Shown here: piece after piece, positions 31,086 through 42,392 of the stretch
Position numbering within the stretch: position 1 is the stretch's first letter
How the letters are laid out: each line of letters starts with the position of its first letter
Assembly (NCBI GenBank): GCA_029876055.1
Contig: CM056876.1
Span: 3,410,001 to 3,474,000, forward strand
Direction: 5' to 3'
DNA from: Madurella fahalii
Lineage: Eukaryota; Ascomycota; Sordariomycetes; Sordariales
DNA: 64,000 nucleotides
Program-made: the position numbers and the translations under genes
Notes under the pieces: model-generated
Databases searched by the model: none
Seen by the model: the letters and a program-made list of their open reading frames with translations, nothing else
Told to the model about the DNA's origin: nothing

Positions 31086-31962
31086 TGGTTCGCCGATCCT
31101 GGCTTGGCCTTGGCGGTTTTTTTTTTTTTTTTTTTTTTGATTTATTCGTTTCTCCTTTTGTGAAGTGGGCAGGCGTGAAATTTAAGAGTTGTACGGCCGA
31201 TGTAGTGCGTTGGTGCTGTGCAGTGTAAATGATGATCACGGGATGCCGAATTTGTGCAAAGTGGATGTTTAGTGGCGTCCCGTCCAAAGCGCCGATTTAC
31301 ATAGGGGAAAGAAGCGGTCTCAATGAACCCACTCACTCCGGCCCCGGCACCCGAGTTCATGCATTCGATGCCACTTATCGGCTCCAGAATTACCCAAGAT
31401 AACCCCAGCCAGTCGGGGGCTGTCAGGTATCAACAGCTTTTATCCAGAGGATAATCTCATGGTCAAAGCCCTACGTCCAAAAACTCCTCGAGGCAAGAGG
31501 TAAGATAATCATACACGTTGATATACTATAAAATGATGGTAAGTTTCATTCAAACCCGCTAAGTAACACGCAACCTCCTTTCCTTTGAACCCTCCTATAG
31601 CCTACCAGCTTCCACTGACCCCCTATTAGTCAAACGCGCGAAAAAACAATCCAATCCAAACCCGCGTTTGCTTCAATGCCAACCAAACAGCAGCAACAGC
31701 AGTACAATCTGCACCGGGCTGAAGGAGCCCGTTCGTCCCATTCCATCCTTTAGGTGTACTCAACGCTTCTCATGTCATCGCATCATATCGCGACTAGTGA
31801 GGGAGAAGAGAATAGGAAGAGGAAAGAGTCCATCTATATACAAGGACTGTCCGAACACAACCAAGTCCAAAAGGGGTGACAAGAAGGAAAGAAGAACACC
31901 GGCCAAAGTAAAACCCCATTGCAAGAAACAACAATGCAAAACGTAACCCCGCTGCTCCGCAT
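31086..31962. other. Spacer upstream of the amidohydrolase gene and 3' of RSP5
   Basis: It contains a 22-base T-run at 31117-31138, seen as an A-run in the leader or promoter of the amidohydrolase gene. No other feature is recognised. Confidence 0.5.
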
Positions 31963-34816
31963 TTACTCCTGACCGAAACCCATCGTCTCCTCCACAGCAA
32001 TGGTTAGTTTCTGCTGCAACATCTCGAGGGTCTTGTACGGAGGTAGATCCAAACGGTTGAAGCTAAACATCACATTTGTTAGCAGAGTGTCCCCCGTATA
32101 CGGAACGGACGAGGTAGTAAAAAGCTGCTACTCACCAAGTATGCGCCTTAGGCAGGTTCGTAATCTCGCCGGCCTTCTCAATCGTGAACCGTCTCGGCCC
32201 ATCGCTACCTTGCAGATCCTTGAACCCGTTGACCGGGATACGCGATGTGCCCGTGGTGAACTGCAGCAACCTTGACTTTTGCTCGCCGTCCCACGACCGC
32301 ACCGTCTGCCAAAAGAACTGAATCACCTCGTCCGACTCGGTATAGCCGCGGTAATCGGTATGCTTCTTCCAGTCGTCGACGTCAATCTCGGCAATGCCGC
32401 CAATCAGCAGCTCCAGCTCCCGCTCGTCAAACACATTGATCAGGTCGTGCGGGATCAGCTCGTGGAAGCCTTCCTTGAACGCTTGGAACTGCTCCGCGAT
32501 GCGCTTCTCGATCCTCCACTTGACCATCAAGTCTACGTACTCCTTCTTGTTCTCGTTGGTCACCTCGATGTGGCGCCCGTTGGGCTTGAGATCCTCAACC
32601 GTCATGACGCCGAACCGCTCGTCCTCGGTCGAGAACGTCTGCTCCAAGATGCCGCCCGAGATGTCGTTGTCCAGCGTCCACTGCAGTGACCGGTGGAAGT
32701 CGGCGTCCACGCCCTCCATGTCGGCCAGCACCACCGGCTTGCCCAGAATCATCTTGTACAGAGCCCCGATGAAGAAGGCGTCCAGGAACCGCCGGTGGAA
32801 GATGGCCAGGCCGACCACGCGCCCGATGAACTTGAAGTAGTTGAGATGCTCGGGGTTGATGCCCGAGTGTGGGTTGATCTGCAGCGTGTAGTTGTCGTGC
32901 GCCGAATACTCGAACAGGCAGTAGAAGGGGTTGAACATCTCGTGCGACAAAAGGAAGAAGAACTCTCGAGAAAGACCGCCATAGTCCAGCCCGTCTTCGC
33001 CGTCAAACTTGATCATCAACCGCTTCTTGAGATCCGTCGCCGACTGCCGCGAGATCTCCGCAAACGAGTCCTCAAAAATGTGCGACCTCCTGACCTTGAT
33101 GTGGCACTGCCCGGAGAGGATGCGCATCGCTGGTTGCGAGCGGAAGTAGATGAGTTTCCTCCTAAAGTCGCGCTTGTACTGGGGCACGTTCTGGTCGAGC
33201 GAAGAAGGGAGCCGGGGATCATCCCACGTCGTCGTCTTGGTGTTGTGATCGACAAAGTAGACCCGCGCCGTATTGGTGAGCCGCATTTCCCAGCCGCTAG
33301 GCAGCGGGCCGAGCTGAGAGACGGGCTGCTGCTGAATAGTGCCACTAGCGCTGTTCTGCCCACCGTACATCCTGATGTACTGTTGGCGCCGAGGATCGAC
33401 CCAGGTAGTCGTCCGCGTGTTATGGTCGACAAAGTAGGGCCGGCCTTCAGGAGTCCACCGCTGTTCCCAGCCGGGAGGGAGCTCGCCTGACCCTGCAGTC
33501 GTGGTTCCGGTATGCATCATAGTGGTGGCATTGGCAGCCTGTGTTGCGGCCTGCTGCGCCTGCAACGTCGGCGAATTCGAACCGGTACGGTCCTCGGGCA
33601 GCGTTCTGTTCTGGTGCCTTTGCCGCTCGACTTGTGTGTTCGCCTCGGCATTGCGGGCTTCGGCCGCCCCTGTGCCTGTCGGCCTGTTCCAACTGGTGGT
33701 CCTCGTGTTGTGATCGACATAATATGTCCTCCCCAGCTGGTCTTCGCGGCGCTCCCACCCGGCTGGCAGCCGGCCCTGCGCATCCTCAAAAGGGCTCAGC
33801 GTGCTGCTCGTCTGCCGCGGATGCGCCGATCCGTTAGCGGTCGTCGGAGGGCCCGATGGTGACGACACTAAGCTTGCTGGGCGATGGGGAATGGTTAATT
33901 GTGTGCCCATAGTGGGCGTGCCGTTGGGGCCGGACATAGCTGAGGGCGGTCTTTCGGAAATGCGGTCGCCGTTGGGAATGGAAGGCGTCGCTGGACTGAG
34001 TAGGGAGGGTCTGCTGGAGGGCGACACGGATGGATGCAGGGGCATGCGGGCTGGAGCCGTCAGGTTGGTCGAGAGATTGATGATTAGCTTCCCGTGTACC
34101 ACAAGATTGTCGGTCGACTTCTTTAGGTCCCGCGTGAGCATCTGATCTGCACCATGTTGGTTCCGGTTAGCTGGCGCTGGGGAATCGGGGGGTGGGGAAT
34201 CCATGCCATCAGCCTCGGGAATCAATTCGATGACATCTCCTATTCGGACATTGATGACACCAAGGAAGCCCTGGTCCTTCTTCTTGAACTTCTTCTGATC
34301 GAAAACCTGGACGGCAAGGATGCTGTCCTCATTGACCTTGCTGTTGCCTGTCAGCTCTACGGCTCGATTCCCGAAGACACGCGTACGCGGTTGGGGGGCA
34401 CAACGGGCACCACTGACAAGTCGAAACTGTCGTTCCAGTATGGATTAAGCGTCCTCTTTGAAACCTGTGTCGTCTTCGTCTGCTCACCATTGATGGTGGC
34501 CACCGCAAAGGGGTCGGGAAGTCCTGCAAGCCGCGGTCAGCATTCTGGTTGTGGCTCGACGCAGGGGCACAGTCGGACACCATACTGAAGACATCTCGCT
34601 TGTATAAGCCATCAGCGGCGATGACTGGATGGCCGAGTTAGCACGACGACACCGGCGAGAATAGATCGATTGCGGGGGAGGAGGGGCTATTACTTGTAAC
34701 GCGGAGGTTCGGCTGGCTGTGGCAGCAGGTCAGCCGCTGGCCTCATTCATAGCCTGTTCTCGCTCAGGTCTCAGAACTTACGCGGGGAGCCCCGAATCGG
34801 TCCGGCTGCCGCTCAT
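31963..34816 (-). CDS. E3 ubiquitin-protein ligase, Rsp5/NEDD4 type (C2-WW3-HECT)
   Basis: Six exons: 34816-34782, 34716-34694, 34624-34586, 34523-34418, 34340-32136 and 32062-31963, giving about 835 residues. The enzyme ubiquitinates membrane transporters and other PY-motif targets, acting through arrestin-like adaptors. The C2 domain is assembled from the four short 5' exons (NLRVTIIAADGLYKRDVFR, then LPDPFAVATINGEQTKTTQ). Three WW domains lie near residues 261, 358 and 416, each with the YxVDHNTxTTxW signature (first Y/F). The HECT domain fills the C-terminal half and ends HTCFNRLDLPPY. Its catalytic cysteine (about residue 803) is encoded by a codon split TG|C across the last intron. Length and domain order match A. 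nidulans HulA and yeast Rsp5. Confidence 0.97.
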
Positions 34817-36253
34817 GATTGCGGGCAGCACAAGTCAAACCTCGCACGTGGGGCCGGATTTTCGTCCACCAGGTCGGTGGCTGACGAACGGGGGATGTTG
34901 GCGGTTCACGGATCGAATGCGGGTTGTGGCGGCGGGCAACAGGGGGTTGATCGGAGTGGATGGCGGAAAAGAGGGGGATCCGGCGATGAAGAGTCGATGG
35001 ATGAGTAGACGCGCAATGCCGGAACGGATGGGGCGGAGGAGCAGCAGCAGCAGCAGCAGGAGGCAGGCGGATCGAGGCACGACCTAGAAACCAAGGGAGA
35101 GCAAACAGCAAGCGCAGCTGGGGCCGTTTCGAGGGGTGGAAAGCGATGAGGCTGTGCTGGGGTTGGGGCACCCCGCTTTGGGACCTCTCTCGTTAATGGC
35201 TGGGCTCCTGACCCGAGGGTTTAATAAGCGGTGACGCAGTAGCCGTCCCAGGAACGAGCCACTCTGTTGATAACACAGAGCAGGAGTAACAAAATCGCGA
35301 CATAAGAGATGCACTGACGGCTAGCGGTGCTTTGGCGATTCGCCGTTGACGATGTGAGCTGTTTGTCTCGAGACCGACTCCATGCAGAGACCAAGCCTCC
35401 CTCATCCACCCGTGCCACCCCAGCGGGTTTGGGCTGTACTTGTGGAGGGGATTGCCGCCGCCGAAGCCAGGTAGCGAAACACTCTCGCACGGCGCGTTTA
35501 CAGACCCTTGCACTCAGGGCAGGGGTGCGCAGCCATGGAACCTGAGAGCAACACACCTGGACTCCATGTGTAATCGATTTTCTAGAAACAATCAATTAAA
35601 TACTTATAGAACCGTCGCAACAATTTGTAAACCCAGAACTCCTGCCAAAATTTCTATATTATTCCTTCCGCCTCCCCATATTTTTTTTGTCAGTTTATCC
35701 TGCGCAGGTACATGGTGATTGCATTATTGCAGCATCGCCCTAGGGCCAAGCTGGTGACACGAATTGGACGGCGGGTATCGGAGCAAGGAGGGGCGGTGGA
35801 GCAGAGGATCGGCTTCTGTTCCGGGGGCCTCTATGGGGTGTCGCCGTGCAGAAACGGGGCGCGCGGGAATCAAGGCACGGAGCCCGCTCCAGGTTGCGTT
35901 CTCTTTGATCAAAACCTGTTCTCGGCTCGAGTCAGTGGTACTTGCATGCACCAACTCCCGCTGCTGTTGTCTGGTGAAGCCCAAGATATCCTATCTTCCT
36001 ACCCCTGATATTACGGCGCAACATATAATGCTGATGCTGATACGAAGAGGAGAAAAAAAAAAAAATTGCACTGAGTGTGCCCTTCCGTTCTTTTACCCAT
36101 TATCCGTGACGCCTTGCCGACGTAAAAACAAACAACTCATCCACTTCCAGAAACTGTACACAGTCCTTCCTGGCTCTTATCGTACACCCTGGAAGGCTGT
36201 TGTCGTCCGGAAGACGAAACCGCACCCAATCCCGCCCTAGATATGCCATAGGC
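34817..36253. other. 1.4-kb spacer upstream of RSP5
   Basis: The stretch holds the RSP5 promoter and leader and the 3' region of the Pab2-like gene. A GCA repeat occurs at about 35041-35061. The open frames here are Ser/Arg/Pro-rich and opposite one another, so I do not support a gene. Confidence 0.5.
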
Positions 36254-36996
36254 TCAGTATGGAGCGAACCCGCGACCCCGGCCACGGTAGCCACCACGAT
36301 AGCCGCCTCGTGTGTAGCCGCCCCTGGCACCGTAGACACCGTAGCCACCCCGACCACCACCACGGAAGCCGCCTCGACCGCGTCCCCGTGTCATGCCCGG
36401 CACATTCGTCCGTTTCGGTTCCACTTTGATGTTCCGGCCCTTGAAGACGCTGTCGTTGAGAACGAGTGCCTGTGCAACGAGTTGGGGCTCGCTAAATTCC
36501 ACGTATGCATATCTGCAAAGTAAAGTTGATGTCAGCAGCCCGGACGATCCTTAGAAAGGAGAAGAGGGGTGAGAGAGGGGTGGGGCAACGAACCCTTTTG
36601 GCTGACCGGTGAACTTGTCCAGTAAGATGGTGACGCGGTTGATTGACCCGCAGCTCTGGAAGTGTGCCTGGAGCTCTTCCGGAGATGTGGAATAGTCGAC
36701 ATTGCCGACGAATATGCTCCGGTTGTCAACGTCTTCCTTGTCCTCGGTCAGGTCCTGACGAGCCTGGTCGAGCGACGCTTGCATCTCTCTCAGCTTTGCC
36801 GCCTCGGCTTCCATTTCCGCCACGCGGCGCTTCATGGCTGAAATCTCCTCCTGGTCGGCCAGTCAGTCTTGTGTCTGTGACGGTAGGGCTGCGAGTCGGT
36901 CGCGTCGGAAAAGCGCACCTCATCGTTGGCATCGTCACCCTCGGCGTGCTCCCGCGTCTCATCGTGGGGTTTCTCCTCCTCTTTCGGCGAACTCAT
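36254..36996 (-). CDS. Nuclear poly(A)-binding protein, Pab2/PABPN1-like (coiled coil, RRM, RGG tail)
   Basis: Three exons: 36996-36919, 36850-36594 and 36512-36254, for about 197 residues. An acidic N-terminus is followed by a short coiled coil (EEISAMKRRVAEMEAEAAKL), then one RRM near residues 68-145 with RNP2 IFVGNV and RNP1-type GYAYVEF, the latter spanning the second intron. The tail is rich in RGG/GGY repeats, a target for arginine methylation. This order is that of nuclear poly(A)-binding protein Pab2/PABPN1, which controls poly(A) tail length and links to exosome decay in fission yeast. Yeast Sgn1 is a less likely alternative. Splice phases agree at both junctions. Confidence 0.9.
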
Positions 36997-37881
36997 CTTG
37001 ACTCAGTCTTTGGGTCTCTGGGCAGGGCTCGAAACGGGGTAGATCTAGCTTGTGGTGAGTGAGAGAGTTTGTGCGGGGTGCGCGGCAGTTTCGCTGTTCT
37101 GCGGGTCGCGAATCGCGACTTGCTAGCGCCAGCGCCAGTAGGAACACGGACAAGCGGTATCTAAGAACTTACCAGATCAAAGACGGGCAGAACTGTATCG
37201 GATATGCCCTTGTTCGCGCGCTCCCGCAACAAAACTTACTTGTTTGATTGTCGAAACCACCGCGAGGCTGGTGGAACGGAGTGGTGAGGAGCCTGATCTT
37301 TGACGGCACATGCTGTGCTGCGGTTACCAGGGTGTCATGTACCTTGTACCCGGCTAATTGTCGGCTCAACGCTGGGCAAACACAGACTCTCACATCGTCC
37401 TGTAGCTCCACTCCCAAGGCTGCTTAGAGATCGCCGTTCCATTCAGGGGCTCGCCAGAAGCGACCACCAGGCTGCAATCTGAGCGGTTCCAGTAACTGAT
37501 AGATATTACGACGTAAGTTACAGAGCAAATACTTGAGAAACAACTCGATGAGACTTTGATCCCCGATTTCTCGTGCTCCCGGACCCAGCGTGACAGCGAA
37601 CCCATGACGAGCGGGCCTCATGCGATGCTTCATCCAAAAAGACGATTCCCAGCGGCGCTAATAAGCTGATGACTTCCCCGGCTCAATATCGGGTAGCAAC
37701 ATGTGGCGGCCAATGATGATTTGCTTTTCGCCAGCTCGATGTTGATTGACTGCCGAGTTAGACCCCCACCCAGTGCGCTGTCCACGCCCATCGTCATCAC
37801 CTTGGGCCATCTCTTCCCTAATCTCCCATTCCATCTCCAGCCGACGCAGTCCATCAAACCAGTCAGTCGGCCGTTACAGAA
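36997..37881. promoter_or_regulatory. Divergent spacer between the Pab2-like gene and the unknown gene
   Basis: About 0.9 kb between two start codons must hold both promoters. No open frame or repeat here is convincing. Confidence 0.45.
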
Positions 37882-39282
37882 ATGTCACTTCATATTTCTC
37901 CCGCCACCCGCGATGCCTGGTCCTACGCCGGGAATGGTGATTTCTATGTCGAGGTCAGCGGCAACAATCACCACCGTCGCGCAGCCATCTCGGAGCTGAA
38001 GGCCGTATACGACGGCTCGGATGGCTCCAAAGATCGCCCCGGTCATTGGTATGAGGCGCAGCTCATCCACTACGGCCTACCGCCATCCAAGACCAAAGGC
38101 ACCGCCAAGATGAGGCTCTTCGACGCCCTCAACAAAGGGAACTTGGCCGTGCCTGCGCATATCCTCAAGGTGGAAGGCGACTTGAAGAAGGACTGGAACA
38201 AGCGCGAGCGAGAAGCTAAACAAGCCGCAAAGAAGTCCGCCCCGACTGCGACCACCGCTTCAAAAGGATCCCGCAAGCGCAACGCCGACGACGCGCAGAT
38301 TAATGCCGGCTCTGGAACTAACGTCAATATCAATCTCAGCGTTTCTGTTGGGCCGCAGGGCAATATCCAGGTAACGCCCGCGAACCCAGCGCCAAAGAAG
38401 TTGAAGACCACCAAGACAAACCGGGACGAGAAGCCAGAAAAGCCGGCCAAGGCGGCGCCAAAAGGAAGGGGAACCGCCAAGAAGGCAGCTGCCTCGACTC
38501 CTTCCGCGTCGGCCACGGCCAAGAAGTCGGATTCGACGAAGAAAGCTTCCCGCACAACACCTACAGCTCGGCGAGGTACCTCGTCGGCAAGGGGCGCCAG
38601 AACCACCTCCTCACGTCCTGCGTCTGATGAACCCTCCAATGTCCCTCTGAACCTCCGGGGTCGAGAGGCGCAGTGTAGTTGGCCCTTTAAGCGACCAGGT
38701 CAAGGACGTGCGGCGGCGGCCAGTGCGCTATCACCCGTAGTCGATACGACTCCTTCTCGCTGGGACTCATCAGACGACGACGACGACCCTCCCCCACCTT
38801 ATCCGGGATCCCCAGCGCACGGGTACAACGCCAGCGATGGATACGGTCATGAAAATCAGAATGACGGACCGCTGCCTCCACTAGGACTCCTGAATGGCCG
38901 CTACGAAGTACGTTGTACTGGATGGCCCCAGTTGATAAGCGATCAGGGTGATTCGGGAATAATCTTCACACTCGATGGTAATGCACTTTGGGGTTCTTTC
39001 GAGCTTGGCTATTTATCTGGCATCCTCCGCTTGGATGAGCGGCCGTGGCAGTCATCGCGCAACGCTCTGAGGTTTGAGTGGCGCGGTGAGCATGTCGTAG
39101 ACGGATACAACGTAGATTCCACGGGTCTTATCAGGTTTCTAGGCGGTGGCGAAATCTCTGGGGAGGTGGAAGTTGATGACATGTTACTGGAGTTTGATGG
39201 CTGCCGCGTGAGTGGGCAGGGGACACGGAGCGAAATTAGTGCTCTATCCATGAGGCGTCAGTGGCAGAATCGGCAGCACTAG
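37882..39282 (+). CDS. Uncharacterised basic protein, probably nuclear
   Basis: An intronless gene of 466 codons that starts in an AGAAATGTC context. I do not recognise a named family. Residues 1-115 look folded and contain WYEAQLIHYGLPPSKTKGTAKMRLFDALNKG, which resembles a SAP-like helical element. Residues about 115-250 are Lys/Ala/Pro/Ser/Thr-rich, in the style of histone H1 tails, and carry several KKxK-type nuclear-localisation candidates. An acidic DDDDD patch and a proline run follow near residue 298. The last 130 residues again look folded, with alternating hydrophobic and polar residues, many glycines and tryptophans (GRYEVRCTGWPQL, GNALWGSFELGYLSG), suggesting a beta-rich domain. 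DNA or chromatin binding is an inference from composition only. Confidence 0.75.
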   Translation: MSLHISPATRDAWSYAGNGDFYVEVSGNNHHRRAAISELKAVYDGSDGSKDRPGHWYEAQLIHYGLPPSKTKGTAKMRLFDALNKGNLAVPAHILKVEGDLKKDWNKREREAKQAAKKSAPTATTASKGSRKRNADDAQINAGSGTNVNINLSVSVGPQGNIQVTPANPAPKKLKTTKTNRDEKPEKPAKAAPKGRGTAKKAAASTPSASATAKKSDSTKKASRTTPTARRGTSSARGARTTSSRPASDEPSNVPLNLRGREAQCSWPFKRPGQGRAAAASALSPVVDTTPSRWDSSDDDDDPPPPYPGSPAHGYNASDGYGHENQNDGPLPPLGLLNGRYEVRCTGWPQLISDQGDSGIIFTLDGNALWGSFELGYLSGILRLDERPWQSSRNALRFEWRGEHVVDGYNVDSTGLIRFLGGGEISGEVEVDDMLLEFDGCRVSGQGTRSEISALSMRRQWQNRQH

Positions 39283-39713
39283 TCTCCACCGGCACCGTGG
39301 GATCCAGGTGAGCATTTTTGGCACTTGATTAGGATAGTGTAAGTGTGGTAATAATGCAAGGGTCAAAGTATCGTAAACGAAGTTCACGTCACTTATCCAG
39401 CGCCTCAAGGATGATGTCATATTCACTGCCCAGCCAACGACGCTAACCCTGGGCATTGTTTAAGCCTGAGGATCAGCCACAGCGCGTTTCAGTGAGCAGT
39501 TTCAGCCACTATTTAGGCGTCAGCTTGCAGAGCATGGCTGCCCCGCAACCACGCAACCCCTGAATCAGTGCCCCTCCATCGCAGGTTCGGCTCCATCACA
39601 ACTTCCAGTCCGCGACAGCACTTCGCTACAGCTTTCGGTCTGTCCCACCGCTCTTGCATTCAATACTTTTAGGTTGAGCTCTAGGAGTATTTCTCATTTT
39701 CATTCCGCAAGCC
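39283..39713. other. Spacer between the unknown gene and AIP1
   Basis: The stretch holds the 3' region of one gene and the promoter of the next. No other feature is seen. Confidence 0.5.
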
Positions 39714-41642
39714 ATGTCGATCGAAATCGAGAAGATCTTGGCTGCGTCCCCTGCAACAACGCGGGGCCAGCCAACGCAGCTCTCATGCGACGCCAAAGGA
39801 GAGCGCATTGCCTATGCAGTAAGCGCGCCCTTCGCCTTGTTGCTCTCGCAACTGTTGCCATGACCGCTCCCTCACATCAAACCTCACAATCCCCAGTCCG
39901 GAAAGTCTATCTATCTCCGCAACATAGACAACCCCGCCGTCTGCAAGCAATACACGGGCCACACCACCACCACAACAGTAGCCAAGTTCTCCCCGTCCGG
40001 CTTCTGGGTGGCCTCTGGCGATGTATCCGGCAAGGTGCGCGTGTGGGACGCCGTCGAGGCGGTCAATACCAAGGGCGAATACGCCATCATCTCAGGGCGT
40101 ATCGCCGACATCGCGTGGGATGGTGACAGCCAGCGCATCATCGCCGTCGGCGACGGCCGCGAGCGCTTCGGTCACTGCATCACAGCCGACAGCGGAAATA
40201 GCGTCGGCGAGGTAAGCGGCCACAGCAAGGTTGTCAATGCCGTCGCCGTGCGCCAGCAGCGTCCCTTGAGGGCTGCCACCGTCTCAGACGACAACACCAT
40301 GTGTTTTCTGCATGGCGCGCCTTTCAAGTTTGCGAGCAAGGCTGCGGGGCTGCACAAGGGATTTGTGATGGGCACGGCGTTCAGCCCCGACGGGGCGACT
40401 CTTGTCACAGTCGGTGCTGATAGGAGGATTCAACTGTACGACGGCAAGACGGGAGAGCCGACAAAGCAGGTGGGCGAGGGCGTGCACACGGGGAGTATTT
40501 TTGCCGTGAGCTGGGCCAAGGACTCGAAGCGGTTCGCGACGGCAAGTGCTGACCAGACGGTGCGGGTGTGGGATGCCGAAACGGGCGAGTGTGTGCAGAC
40601 ATGGCGGCTCGGGGAGGAAGGGAGTGTCAGTGTCGCCGACCAGCAGGTTGGCGTGGTGTGGCCGCACAGCAGGACCGACGGGCTCATCATCAGCTTGAGC
40701 TTGAGCGGCGATCTCAACTACCTCACTGAGGGCAGCGCCAAGCCCGTCCGGGTCGTTCAGGGGCACAACAAAAGTGTCACAGCGCTAGGAATAGGATCCG
40801 ACGGCAAGGGAACCACTCTCACAACCGGAAGCTTCGATGGAAGAGTGTGCAGCTGGGACGTCTCTACAGGCATTGGCAGCGCGGTAGAAGGCCAAGCCCA
40901 CTCCAACCAAGTGACACAATTCGCCTCTGCCGCAGGGCAAACGTACAGCGTAGGGTGGGACGACACGCTGCGCATCATTCAGGAGTCGACGAACAACTTC
41001 ATCGGCACCTCAATCTCCCTCACTTCCCAACCAAAGGGCATCTCCACCACCTCCAGTGGCCACGTTATTGTGGCCCTCCACAACGGCATCGCCGTCTTCG
41101 CCGCCAGCGACAACAACCAGCCGCTCAGCGAACTCCCCACCGACTTCAACGCCACCGCGATCGCAGCCCACGGCTCCTTCGTCGCCGTCGGAGCCGACAA
41201 CAACGCCGTCCAAATCTACACCCTCGACACGGGCAGCGGCAAGCTCACCCCAACCACCACGAGACTGACCAACTCCACGGCCCAGATCTCCACCCTCTCC
41301 TTCTCCCCAGACGGGAAGCACCTCGCGGCGGGCAACGCGTCGGGCAAGATCACCGTCTACAAGACGGGCGGCGCGTGGGACGTGGCCACGGACAGGTGGT
41401 CGGCGCACACGGCGCGGGTGCTGAGCGTGGCGTGGAACCGGGCGGGCACGCACGCCGCCAGCGGCGGGCTCGACACCAACGTGCACGTGTGGAGCCTGGC
41501 CAAGCCGGGCAGCCGGGTCAAGGCGGCCAACGCGCACAAGGACGGCGTGTACGGCGTGGCGTGGGTCGACGGGGACCAGAAGGTGGCGAGCACGGGCGGG
41601 GACGCGGCGGTGAAGATATGGGCCGTTAAGGTTCTGCAATAG
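39714..41642 (+). CDS. AIP1: Actin-interacting protein 1 (AIP1/WDR1), WD40 protein
   Basis: Two exons, 39714-39818 and 39897-41642, give about 616 residues, the usual size of this family. Aip1 works with cofilin to disassemble and cap actin filaments. The sequence forms two WD40 propellers: repeats are visible from GHTTTTTVAKFSPSG onward, with WD-type ends such as VRVWDA, IQLYDG, VCSWDV and VHVWSLA. The N-terminus MSIEIEKILAASPATTRGQ is characteristic of AIP1. The 78-nt intron is GT-AG and in phase 0. The last 300 bases are very GC-rich, but the frame remains intact. Confidence 0.94.
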
Positions 41643-42392
41643 CGAGCAATACTGGAGATCGGGGCCCCCTTTTACGTACCTGGGGGGGAGGGGAGAGTAC
41701 GCAGGCGTGGCTTTCATGACTAGGAGCGAAATTAAACGATTCCTTGCTTGTTTCGGGTACATCTGTGCGTTGCTCGCGATCATGGATCTGATGAATCACT
41801 TGATACTCAGCTAACTGACTCCGCAAAGAGCGGCTATTTCCATATGGGAAAGAGATCTCTGCAACCCCCCGATGCGTTCTTCTAAGAAGTCCTTCCAACG
41901 GATCCCATATCTCGAAACCGTCCCGGTGTAACACTTCCAGAGCGATTCACCAAACAATTCGCATCTCATTTTTGAGACTGCCCAGTGAGTCCTCCTCGAG
42001 AAAGTTTTCAACGAGTAAATCCCATCTCATCCTCCCGAATAGCCAAGCCTTCTCCATCGGAGGCAGACTGAACGTCCCAAGATCTAGCGTAGAAGGAGGC
42101 ACACGGCGAAGTGTGAAGGGTTAAAGGAGCGGCGGCCCGATGGTCGCTCTTCTCAATCCGTAGGTTCCTCCTCGGTATCGGAAAGCCAGTCATTCGCCCC
42201 GGGGTTGGTATTCATGTTCTGAGTAAGGACACCGTTGGCCTGGTTTCCTTGGGCAAGGTCCTCGTTGATGAAACCACCGTTGACGGAGCCACCGTTGACG
42301 ATGCCGTTCACCACCCCAGCTCTCGCGTCTTCCCGATTAACAGAGAGGGAGGCGGAGCCAGTAGGAGCGCTAAGATCCGACGACTCGGTTTC
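41643..42392. other. Convergent spacer between AIP1 and ALG13
   Basis: This holds the 3' regions of two convergent genes. No coding frame with domain-like composition is seen. Confidence 0.5.
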
